From the NCBI GenBank assembly GCA_029778535.1, contig JAKOQB010000041.1, positions 62,001-126,000 on the forward strand: 64,000 nucleotides of DNA, read 5' to 3'. How positions within the stretch are numbered: position 1 is the stretch's first letter; the number at the start of each line of letters is the position of its first letter. The notes beneath the pieces are model-generated. The model saw nothing but the letters and a program-made list of their open reading frames with translations. It was not told the origin of the DNA and made no database searches. The translations under genes were made by a program, and so were the position numbers. The stretch comes from Pseudomonadota bacterium (GTDB taxonomy: Bacteria; Pseudomonadota; Gammaproteobacteria; Burkholderiales; Burkholderiaceae_F). Shown in pieces: positions 11,434 to 21,300 of the stretch.

Positions 11434-14400
11434 CCGCAGTGGCCGAGCTCGCCGCGTTGCCCGAGCCCGCCAAGCGGCGCTGGCAGCCGCTGCGCGTCGG
11501 ACTGGTCGAGCTTTATCACTACGACTGCGAGGAGTTCTGGTTTCACGACGGGCACCTGCTCTTGCGCGGCAACAACGGCACCGGCAAGTCCAAGGTGTTG
11601 TCGCTGACGCTGCCGTTCCTGCTCGACGGGTATCTCGCGCCGACGCGCGTGGAGCCGGACGGCGACCGCGCCAAGCGCATGGAGTGGAATCTGCTGATGG
11701 GCCGTTACGAGCGGCGCACCGGTTATGCGTGGATCGAGTTCGGCCGCCGCGATGAATCAGGCGCGCCGAGCTACCTGACGCTCGGTTGCGGCATGAGTGC
11801 GGTGGCCGGCCGCGTCCGAATCGACCACTGGCACTTCATCACCGAGCAGCGCATCGGTCAGGACCTGTGGCTGCTGGCACCCGAGCGCAGCGTGCTCGGT
11901 CGCGAGCGACTGGCCGAGCAGCTCGCCGACCGCGGCCAGCTCTTCGACACCGTGACCGACTACCGCCGTGCGGTCGACGAGCGCCTGTTCCGTCTGGGGG
12001 AAGCGCGCTATCGCGCGCTGATGGACACGCTGATCCAGTTGCGCCAACCGCAGCTTTCGCGCCAGCCCGACGAGCACAAGCTGTCGGACGCGCTGACCGA
12101 AGCGCTGGCGCCGCTGCCAGAGGCGGCGCTCGCCGACGTGGCCGAGGCAATGACGCAACTGGACGAGTACCGCGGCGAACTGGATGAGATCGAAGCGCTG
12201 CGCGCGGCGATCGCGCAGTTCGAGCGCCGCTACCGCAGCTATGCGCGCGTGCTGGCGCGGCGGCAGGCGCGCGAGTTGCGGCAGGTGCAGACCGAGTTCG
12301 ACAACGCGCGCCGCGCGCTCAATGACGCGCGGCACGAGCTCGACGGTGCTGCCGCCACGTTGAAAGAGTGCGATGTTCGCCGCGCAGCGTGCGCGCGCCA
12401 GCTCGCGCGCGATCGCGCGGCGCTGGACGAGCTGCGCCGCGATCCGGTGATGCGCGATGCGCAGCGGCTGCAGGAGGCCGAGCGGCTGGCCGCGCAAGGC
12501 GCGCACGACGCCGAACGCGCGCGCCAGCGCGCGGCCGATGCCGAGCAGGCGCGGCGCGCGGAGCACGAACGCGCCGAACGGCGGCGCCGCGACGCGCAGC
12601 AGGCGCAGCAGGCGCGCGCGCAGGCGCACACGGAAGCGCAATCGGCCGCGGCCGAAATCGGTGCGGCGGCGGAACACGAACGCGCCTGCGCTTCGGTGGC
12701 GGCGATGCAGACCGCGTTGCGGGCGATCGTGAAAGCGCGGCGCGAGCAGGTAGCGCAGGTCAGGCAGCGCTTGCGTGCGGTCGAACAGGCCGCGGCTGCG
12801 CGCGACCGCGCGGCGGACAACCGCAATCGCTGCGCCGAGGCCGACGAACTGGCCGCGCAACGCGCAGCGCAGGCCGAGGCGGCGCTCGGACGCGCCGGTC
12901 GCGCGCTGTTGCAAAGTTGGCGCGTCTTCGTCGACTCGCTGCGGCAGCTCGCGCTTGCCGATGCCGGCGCCGCGCTGGAATCGGCCATGAGCTGGATCGA
13001 AACGCTGGCCGGCGACAACCCGCTGCACGCGGCGATCATCGACGCACAGCAGGCGGCGATCGCCCGTCTGGCCGAAGAGGAAGCGCACCTCAAGCAGCGG
13101 CGCGCGGCGCTGCGCGCCGAAGCCGAGCAGTTGTCCGCCGAGCGTGCGCTCCTGCTGCAAGGTCAGGATCCGGTGCCGCCCGCGCCGTATACGCGCGCGC
13201 CGCAGGCGCGCGCAGGCCGGCCCGGTGCGCCGCTGTGGCAGCTCGTCGAATTCGCGCCGCAGGTCGATGACGCGCAGCGCGCGGGCCTGGAGGCGGCGCT
13301 CGAAGCGGCGGGGCTGCTCGACGCCTGGGTGACGCCCGAAGGCGTGGCGCTCGAGGCGGACGCCGCCGATGTGCTGCTGATCCCGCGTGCCGAGTACGCA
13401 GCATCCCTCGCCGGCTGGCTGGTGCCGGCCTCGCAACCGGCGGTCGGGCGCGAGCGCATCGCCCGGCTGCTGGCCTCGGTGGCCTGCGCCGAGGACGATC
13501 CGGCGCAGGTCGAAGCCTGGGTGTCGCCGCAAGGACGGTTCCGCCTCGGGCCCAAGCGCGGCGCCTGGCAGAAACCGGCCGCGCAATACATCGGTTCAGC
13601 CGCACGCGAACAGGCGCGCCGCCGGCGCGTCGCCGAGATCGAAGCCCGCCTGCGCGAGCTGGCCGCCGAGGCCGCCGAAGCCGGACGGCGGCTCGACGCC
13701 GCGGCCCGGCGCCGCAGCGAAGTCAACGCCGAATGCGCGCGCGCGCCCGCCGACGGCGCGCTGCGCGACGCGCACGCGGCCGCTGCCGCCGCGCACGCGC
13801 AGCGGCGCGACACGGCCGAACAAGTGCGCCTAGCCGAAGCCGACCGGGAGGCCGCCGAAGCGCGCTGGCGGCAGGCGCGCGACGCGCTGCTGCGCGATGC
13901 GGACGATCTGCGCCTGCCTGCCGAGGCGCAGGCGCTCGTTGACTTCGACACGCGGCTCGCCGAGTACCGCGAGGCTGCGGACCGTCTGCTGCAGGCGGCG
14001 AGCGACGAAGCGCGCTGCGCGCGCGAACTGGCCGAGCAGCAGCAGCGCGCCGGCGTCGCCGCGGCCGCTGCGGGCGATCTTGGCGCCGAGTCCGCGCGGT
14101 TGCAGCTTGCCGCCGACGCCGTGGCCGCGCGCTACGCGCTGCTCAAGGAAACGATCGGTGCCGCGGTCGAAACCCTGCAGGCGCGGCTGCGCGCGACCGA
14201 GGCGGCGGTGACAGAGGGCGAACGGGGTCTCGAAGAACGCGACGGCGAACTGCGCGCGGCGGTCGAGCGGCGCGCCCGCTGCGAACAGAAGTGCACCGAT
14301 GCGGAAACGACGCTCACCGAGCGGCAGAGTCGTCGCGAAAGCGCCGTCGAGCGGTTCCAGGGCTTCGCTCGCACCGGCCTGCTCGACGCCGCTGCGGCGG

Positions 14401-15500
14401 AACTCGCGCTGCCCGACGTCGCTCCGGCGTGGACCGTCGACCCGGCGCTGCAGCTCGCCCGCCGCGTCGAACAGGCGCTCGCCAATGTCGCCGCCGACGA
14501 CGCCGAACGCGACCGGCTGCAAAGCGAAGTGCAGCGCGACTTCAACCTGCTGCTGCAGGCGATGACCGCGCACAACCAGCAGGCGTATGCGGAGCCGAGC
14601 GACTTCGGCTTCGTCGTGCAGATCGTCTACCGCAATCGGCGCGACCGGCCCGACGCGCTGGCAGCGCGACTGGCGGACGAGATCACGCAGCGGCGCGAAA
14701 TCCTCACCGCGCGCGAGCGCGAGGTGATCGAAAACCATCTGCAGGCCGAAGTCGCCGCCGAGCTGCAGCGGCTGTTGCGCGAAGCCGACGAGCGGCTGCA
14801 GCGGATCAACGACGAACTCGGCCGCCGCGCCACGTCCACCGGCGTCAAGTTCAAGCTCGAGTGGCAGCCGCTGCCCGAGGGCGAAGACGGCGCGCCGGCG
14901 GGTCTCGCCGCGGTGCGCGCGCGGCTGCTGAATCGCGCGCCCGAGGCCTGGTCCGCCGAGGACCGGCGCGCGGTCGGCGACTTTCTGCACAACCGCATCC
15001 GGCAGGAACGCGCGCGTGAAGAAAGCGGCACGCTGCTCGACCACCTGGCGCGCGCGCTCGACTATCGGCGCTGGCACCGTTTCCGCGTTAAGCGCTTTCA
15101 GGACGGCGCGTGGCGCCCGCTGTCCGGCCCGGCCTCCAGCGGCGAACGCGCACTGGGTCTCACCGTGCCGCTGTTCGCCGCCGCCAGCAGCCACTATGCG
15201 AGCGCCGCCTCGCCGTTGGCGCCGCGCCTGGTGTTGCTCGACGAAGCGTTCGCCGGCATCGACGTGGACGCGCGCGCGCATTGCATGGCGCTGATCCGCG
15301 AGTTCGACCTCGACTTCGTGATGACCAGCGAAAGCGAGTGGGGTTGCTACGCGGAGCTGCCGGCGCTGGCGATCTGCAACCTGGTGCGGCGCGAAGGCGT
15401 GGACGCGGTGTACGTGTCGCGCTGGCGCTGGGATGGCGCGTGCCGGCGCGAGCTCACTGACCCGACGCGGCGCTTCCCCGAGGCACTGCTGTCCGCATGA
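11430..15500 (+). CDS. jetC: Wadjet type II SMC-like ATPase JetC (TIGR02680 family)
   Basis: The motor of Wadjet: an SMC/MukB-like ATPase thought to extrude DNA loops on plasmids so that JetD can cleave circular DNA. The 1356 residues show Walker A GNNGTGKS at 47-54 and long Ala/Arg/Glu-rich coiled-coil arms (roughly 260-540 and 740-1010) with a hinge-like globular part between them. Near the C terminus are the signature-like GPASSGERALGL and Walker B RLVLLDEAFAGID (catalytic region around Asp1271). I chose the ATG at 11430 because it overlaps the jetB TGA by 4 bases; an in-frame TTG lies 9 bases upstream. All ATPase motifs are present, so it looks functional. Confidence 0.9.
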   Translation: MTAVAELAALPEPAKRRWQPLRVGLVELYHYDCEEFWFHDGHLLLRGNNGTGKSKVLSLTLPFLLDGYLAPTRVEPDGDRAKRMEWNLLMGRYERRTGYAWIEFGRRDESGAPSYLTLGCGMSAVAGRVRIDHWHFITEQRIGQDLWLLAPERSVLGRERLAEQLADRGQLFDTVTDYRRAVDERLFRLGEARYRALMDTLIQLRQPQLSRQPDEHKLSDALTEALAPLPEAALADVAEAMTQLDEYRGELDEIEALRAAIAQFERRYRSYARVLARRQARELRQVQTEFDNARRALNDARHELDGAAATLKECDVRRAACARQLARDRAALDELRRDPVMRDAQRLQEAERLAAQGAHDAERARQRAADAEQARRAEHERAERRRRDAQQAQQARAQAHTEAQSAAAEIGAAAEHERACASVAAMQTALRAIVKARREQVAQVRQRLRAVEQAAAARDRAADNRNRCAEADELAAQRAAQAEAALGRAGRALLQSWRVFVDSLRQLALADAGAALESAMSWIETLAGDNPLHAAIIDAQQAAIARLAEEEAHLKQRRAALRAEAEQLSAERALLLQGQDPVPPAPYTRAPQARAGRPGAPLWQLVEFAPQVDDAQRAGLEAALEAAGLLDAWVTPEGVALEADAADVLLIPRAEYAASLAGWLVPASQPAVGRERIARLLASVACAEDDPAQVEAWVSPQGRFRLGPKRGAWQKPAAQYIGSAAREQARRRRVAEIEARLRELAAEAAEAGRRLDAAARRRSEVNAECARAPADGALRDAHAAAAAAHAQRRDTAEQVRLAEADREAAEARWRQARDALLRDADDLRLPAEAQALVDFDTRLAEYREAADRLLQAASDEARCARELAEQQQRAGVAAAAAGDLGAESARLQLAADAVAARYALLKETIGAAVETLQARLRATEAAVTEGERGLEERDGELRAAVERRARCEQKCTDAETTLTERQSRRESAVERFQGFARTGLLDAAAAELALPDVAPAWTVDPALQLARRVEQALANVAADDAERDRLQSEVQRDFNLLLQAMTAHNQQAYAEPSDFGFVVQIVYRNRRDRPDALAARLADEITQRREILTAREREVIENHLQAEVAAELQRLLREADERLQRINDELGRRATSTGVKFKLEWQPLPEGEDGAPAGLAAVRARLLNRAPEAWSAEDRRAVGDFLHNRIRQERAREESGTLLDHLARALDYRRWHRFRVKRFQDGAWRPLSGPASSGERALGLTVPLFAAASSHYASAASPLAPRLVLLDEAFAGIDVDARAHCMALIREFDLDFVMTSESEWGCYAELPALAICNLVRREGVDAVYVSRWRWDGACRRELTDPTRRFPEALLSA

Positions 15501-16696
15501 AGGACGAGGCGGGCGAGCGGCTGCAACGTCTGCTCGGCGGCGACGCATTGGCGGCATTGCGCGCGCGGCTGCGCCGCCGCTACGAGCGCGGGCAAACGAG
15601 CGACGCGTTCGTGCTGCAAAGTCTGTCGACCGATGAGCGACGCGCGCTGGAGGGGCTGCTGGGCCGCCCCCTGCGGCAGGCCGCGTCGATGCGGCTCGCG
15701 ATCGACGAACTGGATCGGGCGCTGGCGCGCGCCGGACTGGCCACATCGCTGCGCGCCGCGCTGGAGCGGCTGGACGGCCCGATACGCGAACTGGCGGCCG
15801 AACGCGCCGAGCGCGAAGCGGCATGGCAGGCGGTGTTCACCGAATGCAGCCACGCGCGGCTGCGGCAGCTCGTCGCGCGGTCCGCGGCGCGCGGACTGGT
15901 CAAACGGCTTGCCGCCGGCGATGCGGCGCGCGGCCTCGAACTGCTGCGCGCCGCGCAGGCCGTGCTCGCCAGGCTGCCGCAGCCGGGAGTGCCGCTGGCG
16001 CGGCTGGCGGCCGAGGTGCTCGGCGACGCACACGCCCTCGACGCCGGGCGGCCCGTCGGCACGCTGGTGCTGGCGGCACTGCGCGAGGCCGATGCCGGCG
16101 AACGACCGCGTGAGCGCTGGGCGCGCCGCGGCGTACTCGTCAACGAACTGGTCGCGCCGGTGCTGGTGCTCAACCTGCCGGCGCAGGCCGACACGCCCGG
16201 CGGTGCGCTCGCCGCGCTGGCGGCCGCGCGCGGCGAGCCGCTGCACCTGTCGCTGCGCCTGCTGTTGCGCGCACCGCCGCGCTGGGGCGTTGCCGAGCGC
16301 TGCGTGTTCGTGTGCGAAAACCCGAGCGTCGTGTCGCTGGCGGCCGATCATGTCGGCGCGCGCTGCGCCCCGCTCGTGTGCACCGACGGGATGCCGGCGG
16401 CCGCGCAGCGCACGTTGCTGGCGCAGCTTGCCGCTGCCGGCGCGCGGCTCGCGTATCACGGTGACTTCGACTGGCCGGGCATCGCGATCGGCAATTTCGT
16501 GCTGCGCTCGTTCGGCGCGCGGCCGTGGCGCTTCGGCGCCGCCGATTACGTCGCGCCGCGCGGCCGCCGGCTCGCAGGCGCGCCGGTGGTGGCGCGCTGG
16601 GATGCGGCGCTTTCTGAGAAGCTGTCCGCGTCCGGTTTCGCGCTGGAAGAAGAGGCGGTGGTCGAGTCGCTGCTGGCGGATCTGGCGGCAGGGTGA
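15497..16696 (+). CDS. jetD: Wadjet type II nuclease JetD (TIGR02679 family, Toprim-like)
   Basis: Effector of the system; JetD carries a topoisomerase VI/Spo11-like Toprim fold and nicks or cuts the extruded plasmid. The 399-residue protein has an N-terminal region typical of TIGR02679 (GRPLRQAASMRLAIDELDRAL). The C-terminal Toprim part shows the acidic metal-binding pattern: VCENPSVVSLAA (Glu) and AYHGDFDWPGIAIGN (DxD). Overlapping ATGA with jetC completes an unbroken A-B-C-D operon. Catalytic acids are present, so the whole system appears intact. Confidence 0.88.
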   Translation: MKDEAGERLQRLLGGDALAALRARLRRRYERGQTSDAFVLQSLSTDERRALEGLLGRPLRQAASMRLAIDELDRALARAGLATSLRAALERLDGPIRELAAERAEREAAWQAVFTECSHARLRQLVARSAARGLVKRLAAGDAARGLELLRAAQAVLARLPQPGVPLARLAAEVLGDAHALDAGRPVGTLVLAALREADAGERPRERWARRGVLVNELVAPVLVLNLPAQADTPGGALAALAAARGEPLHLSLRLLLRAPPRWGVAERCVFVCENPSVVSLAADHVGARCAPLVCTDGMPAAAQRTLLAQLAAAGARLAYHGDFDWPGIAIGNFVLRSFGARPWRFGAADYVAPRGRRLAGAPVVARWDAALSEKLSASGFALEEEAVVESLLADLAAG

Positions 16697-17272
16697 GCCG
16701 CGACCTGCCGGCGAATGACGTCGTGAACCGCAACTGACGCGGCCGCGATCACTTGCAATGGGTGGCCAGCGGCGGTTCGTGGCTATGCAACCGGTAGCTG
16801 CGATCCCCGCGAGCGTAGCGCAGGGCCGTGCAGTCGCGCGACCACGGACTCAAGTCGGTCGTGGCCGCGCCGACACGCGGGTGAGCGGCCTGACCTCGAC
16901 GCAGCCCGATCGCGCGCATCCACGCGGCAACGCGCACATAGCCGGCCGATCGGTTCGTGCCGGCGTGACTGCCGCGTTGTCAGGCAGGCGCCGCGCGGTT
17001 CATCGATGCAGGCTCGATCGTGACGGACGAAAGAAATCCCGGATCCGGCGCATTCACCATGCCGATCGTCACGTGCCGGTGACCGACATCGGGCCGGCGC
17101 AGCGGATCGACCCGAAGGTGGTGAGCCTGGGCAAGCGTTCGTTCGAGCCGGTCGCGCGCGAGGCGGTGATCGTGTGAACCCTTCGCAGACCGCGGGCGCG
17201 AGGACGCGAGCGCGTTCGAAGCGTGCTTCCCTTCGGAGTCTTCCATGGTGAGGAGCCGCGGCCTCATTGAAG
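16697..17272. other. 576-base gap between jetD and the unknown operon
   Basis: No gene I would support. Two short open stretches have a faintly protein-like composition: minus strand 16937-16749, ending in RSYRLHSHEPPLATHCK, and plus strand about 17070-17177, ending in RIDPKVVSLGKRSFEPVAR. Neither has a good start and ribosome-binding site, and I recognise neither. They could be the eroded 3' ends of genes lost when the defence genes were inserted or deleted. No hairpin terminator or direct repeat stands out. Confidence 0.4.
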
Positions 17273-18262
17273 CTATGCCGCCTTGAACACTGCGCCGTCC
17301 CACACCCGGTCGAGCGCGTCGCGCAGTACCGATGCGGCGATCTCTGCGCGCGCGAAGCGCTGGTTCAGTTCGTCGCCGAAGCGGCTCGCGCCGGCGATGA
17401 GTCCGGTCACGTTGGTCCAGCGCGACCAGTTGCCGGGGCTGGCGAGCCTGGCCGGTGCAACGATCGGCGCCTGATACCAGCCGGCCGCGTTCAGGATCGG
17501 CGCCAGCGGCAGGTACTTACGGTCGGCGGTCGATTCCGCGCAGGCGTTGGCGTCGCACTTCCACGCTACCCACTTTTGCAGGGGCACGCTGCCGGCGTTC
17601 GGCGCGGTCGCGTCAATCTGGCGCGCGGCGACGAGCAGAGTCGTCGTGCCGTCAAGGCGCGCGACCGCGAGCGCGTCGGCGTCGGGGTCGGCGAGTGCTG
17701 CGGTCGGCATCAAGTCGAGCGTGCGGCCGAGGAACGGCAGCAGGTCCGCGGGCGGCGTGACGCCCGATTGCGCTGGAGGCAATCCCGCTGCGGGGCTGAG
17801 AATCGGCAGCAGGCAGCCGGCGTCGTGGATCGTCTTCAGTGCCGCGTCGAGCGCGGGCGCGAAGTCGTTGCGCACGCGGAACTGCACCGGAATCGTCGGC
17901 TGCGCCGCGCCCGCGGGCCGGTCGTTCGCGCGCAGCACGTCGTACAGCACCGCGCCGGCGGGCACGAAGCCGGGGATCGGGTTCGGCCCGGCCACGCCGA
18001 GGATCGCGGCGAGCGCCTGCGTGCGCATCTCGGTTTCGTTGAGCCGTTCGAGCAGGTTCAGGTAGCCGCCGACCTCGGTGATGTTCTTCGGCGGCGGCAC
18101 GCGCGACGGGAAGACGTCGCCTTCAAGCGCCATGCGCTTGAGCAGCAGGTTCTGCGCCTGCAAGGCTTCCGGCGAAGTCGAGGTGCGCAGGATGTCGGCC
18201 AGCGCATCCAGGACCTTGCTGGCGAGCGTTTCGACGTTGGCGAGCGTGTTGTCGTCGGCCAT
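17273..18262 (-). CDS. Protein of unknown function, partner of the 1133-residue protein
   Basis: I do not recognise this family. It has 329 residues, no signal peptide and no membrane segment. The N-terminal 60 residues look helical (NVETLASKVLDALADILR), followed by a Pro/Gly-rich region (RVPPPKNITEVGGYLNLLERL). A later part, with VAWKCDANACAESTADRKYL, holds its only close cysteine pair. The ATG at 18262 follows an AAAGGA ribosome-binding site about 9 bases upstream. It lies 58 bases downstream of the 1133-residue gene on the same strand, so the two probably form one operon. The VQFRVRNDFAPALDAAL segment hints at a beta-strand core. Function unknown. Confidence 0.75.
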   Translation of the reverse strand: MADDNTLANVETLASKVLDALADILRTSTSPEALQAQNLLLKRMALEGDVFPSRVPPPKNITEVGGYLNLLERLNETEMRTQALAAILGVAGPNPIPGFVPAGAVLYDVLRANDRPAGAAQPTIPVQFRVRNDFAPALDAALKTIHDAGCLLPILSPAAGLPPAQSGVTPPADLLPFLGRTLDLMPTAALADPDADALAVARLDGTTTLLVAARQIDATAPNAGSVPLQKWVAWKCDANACAESTADRKYLPLAPILNAAGWYQAPIVAPARLASPGNWSRWTNVTGLIAGASRFGDELNQRFARAEIAASVLRDALDRVWDGAVFKAA

Positions 18263-18320
18263 GGCGGGAGTCCTTTCGTGAGAGGGTCGATGTCGTCCGT
18301 CTTCGCGTTCGCGACGCCGA

Positions 18321-21300
18321 TCAGCCGCCGTCACCTCCGCCGCCACCGCTGCCGCCGCCGCCGCCGCCGCTACCTCCGCCACCGGCGCCGCCTGCGCCCC
18401 CCGCGGGCACGCCGGCGACCGCCGGCACGATCTTCGCTGCCGCGTCGGCGACCGACTTGACCATGCCCTCGGCGCTCTTCATCGCCTGCAACTGGATGTT
18501 GGTCACGGAATCGATCGCCTCCTTGCGTCCCGCGGCGGCGCTCTGCGTGTCGGCGGAGATCTGCTTCTGCAGCGTCTCCAGACCCGTGATGTTCAGTTCC
18601 TTGGCCAGATCGGGCGCCTTCGCGATCAGCGCCTCGAGCAGCGTGGTCGACGGCGTGGCCGCGGCCGGGCTGTTGATCGAGATGATGCTGCCGGCGGAGC
18701 CGGCGCCACCGCCGACGCCCGAGCCACCCGCGCCCGCCGCACCACCAGTGGTCAGCGGCTGCGCCGGCGTGAACACCGACGGCGCAATCGCCTCGGCCTG
18801 ATCGCTCGGCGAGTCCTGCCAGTTCCAGAAGCGGGTGAGATCGATCTTCTCGGCCGACGCGCACGAACCGAGCACCGCCTCGCCAAGCGTGCCGCGCGCC
18901 GGCAGCGTGACCGAAGAGCGCGGCGGCTGGAACGCCTGCCGGTGGAAGCGCAGCAGCGCGTCCTGGATGTCGCGCGAGGTGATCTTCATCGCCGCCGCCA
19001 CCTGCGGCGGGATCGCAAACGGCATGATCGCCGCGTTGCCGAAGAAGCCGAGCACGCGGTTGGCCACGCAGTTCAGCAGCGGCACCTCCTGGTCGGGGCC
19101 GGTGACGCCGCCGGCCGGCACGCCGATCGTGAAGCGTTCGAGCAGGATCGCGCGCTCCTCGTCCGACAGCGCGGCCCACACCGCCTTCGAATAGAACACG
19201 GTGTTGCGGATCACGTGATGGAACACGGCCTCGATGCGCAGCAGGTCGGCGAACGACAGCACCGGCGCCACGCGCACCGCCGGCATGGACAGCGTGCCCG
19301 GCATCTGGTCGCCGGCCGAGTAGCTGGCGGCCGACAGCAGGTTGACGTTGCCGGGCAGGAGCGCATCGGCGCTGCGGATGATCGGCCCGCCGAGCTCGCG
19401 TTCCAGCTCGGCCGGTGCCAGCGCGATGGTCTGGTTCTGCAGCGCGGTCTGCAGCGCCAGCAGGTCGCCGAGCAGCGTGGCGGCGAAATTCACCGCCGGC
19501 AGCTTCAGCTTGTACGCGAGCGACGTGAAGCGGCGCGACAGATCGAGCCGGGCCACGTCCGAACGCGCGAACCAGTCCGGCAGCGGAATGCTCGCCCGCA
19601 ACGTCGCCTCGGCCGCGTTCAGACGCCGGTCCTTCAGGTGGCCGAGCAGTTCCTGGCGCGAGGCATACTTCTCCGGCGTGAGGTCCACGGTGGTGATCGG
19701 GGCGGGCGCGGTGAGCCTGATCGGCCCCACGCGCGCGCCGGTGCGGCCGATCACCGTGACGAACAGCTCTTCGAACGGCATGAAGGTGCCGGTCAGCGTA
19801 AAGTTGATCGAGTCGGTCGCAAGCGGCGACGATGCCGGCACGATCTCCGGATTGGCGGCGAAGTTGCGCAACTGTTGCATGCCGTACGCGTACTCGGCGT
19901 TGCGCCGTACCAGCGCGCTGATCACGTCGTGATAGCGGATCATCATGGCCCAGCGATTCAGCAGCAGCGCGCGCGCGCCCGGCATGCCGGCGAGCGAGAA
20001 CGGCTGTCCCTCGGGCAGGAACTGGATCAGCTCCAGCGGCACGAAGCACACCAGTTGCACGTCATCGACTTCGGACGTCACGCTGAAGTGGCGCAGCACT
20101 TCCCACCACTGCATCGTCAGCGCATGGCCCTTGTTGTGGTTGGTCACCACCCGCGTGGTCACCTGCGTGCGCTCGGTCGCGGTGGCCACGCGGATGTGGG
20201 TGCGCGCAGCTCTGCGGCTCGCCGCGGCCACGCGTCCGAGGGCAGCGTGCATCTGCTGCGAGGCGCTCGACGCGAAGTCGCGGCTGGTGTTCTGCCAACT
20301 GCTGGTCGAGCCCGACGAAGACGAACTCGAATAGCCGGCCGACACGCCGCCGCCGCCGAAGATCGCGCCGATGATGCCGGTCGAAGCGGTCGCCGCCACG
20401 CTGCCGGTGCGGCTGGACGACTGCATCGAGCTGCCGCCGCGCACCGCCTCGTCGTAGGCGGAGTTGAATACCGCCAGCGCCGACGAATCCTGCGTCTCGC
20501 GGAAGGTCTGGAACTCGTCCTCGCTGAAGGTCTCGATGTCGCGCTCGGTCGCCGTCTGCACGCGCTCCTCGATCGCGATGCGCTGCTGCTCGCCCGGCGC
20601 CAGCGGCAGCGAATACACCAGGTCGCCGAGCGACAGCCCGGCCGGAATCCAGGTCTGCTGCATATGGACGATGTAGCCCAGGCCGAGTGTCGACGCCTTG
20701 GGCAGGAACACCGGGCTCTTCTCGATTCTGTCGTGGAAATCGGTCACGTCGATCGGCCGGTCGATCGGCGTGCGGTTCACCAGCACCAGCTTGCCCAGTC
20801 CCTGCAGGCTTGTGATCGCGTTGGCCGCGCCGGTGGCGTTCCAGAACGAGTCGGCGGCCTGCGGCAGCGCGAACGGCACGTAGTTGCGGTCGCCGACGCG
20901 CAAACGGAACAGCGGAATCCATTGGTTCATCTGCGGCTCGACCAGCCGGATCAGCACCGAGTACTGGAAGCGGTCGATCACGCCGCTGCCCGAGCGGAAA
21001 TAGCGCGCGCAGTCGCCGTCGCCGAGCGTCAACTGCGGCGCCGGCGCGGCGAAATCCTGCGGCCGTTCATCGACCTGCTTCGGGCTCGCGGCGAGGATGT
21101 CGGACTGGATCTGCTTCAACTGCGCGACCACGCTCACCGGCAGCGGCGCCAGCGCCTTGGCCAGCGGCAGCGTGCCGGCGTGGCCATCGACCAGCAGCAC
21201 GCGGTTCAGCGCGATTGACAGCGCGTCGGACGCGCCGCGCACCGTGAGCGTCAATCCGTTGCCCGGCACCGGCACGGTCGGCACGTTCAGGCGAAACGCG

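Noticed and set aside
16758-17177. Plus-strand 139-codon open frame after jetD
   Set aside because: No ribosome-binding site or recognisable domain, and Arg/Ala-rich composition typical of random GC-rich frames. Only its last 35 codons look faintly protein-like.
18942-21218. Plus-strand open frame of 758 codons opposite the large unknown gene
   Set aside because: Arg/His-rich antisense composition. The minus-strand frame has a clean start, natural amino-acid use and a partner gene 58 bases downstream.
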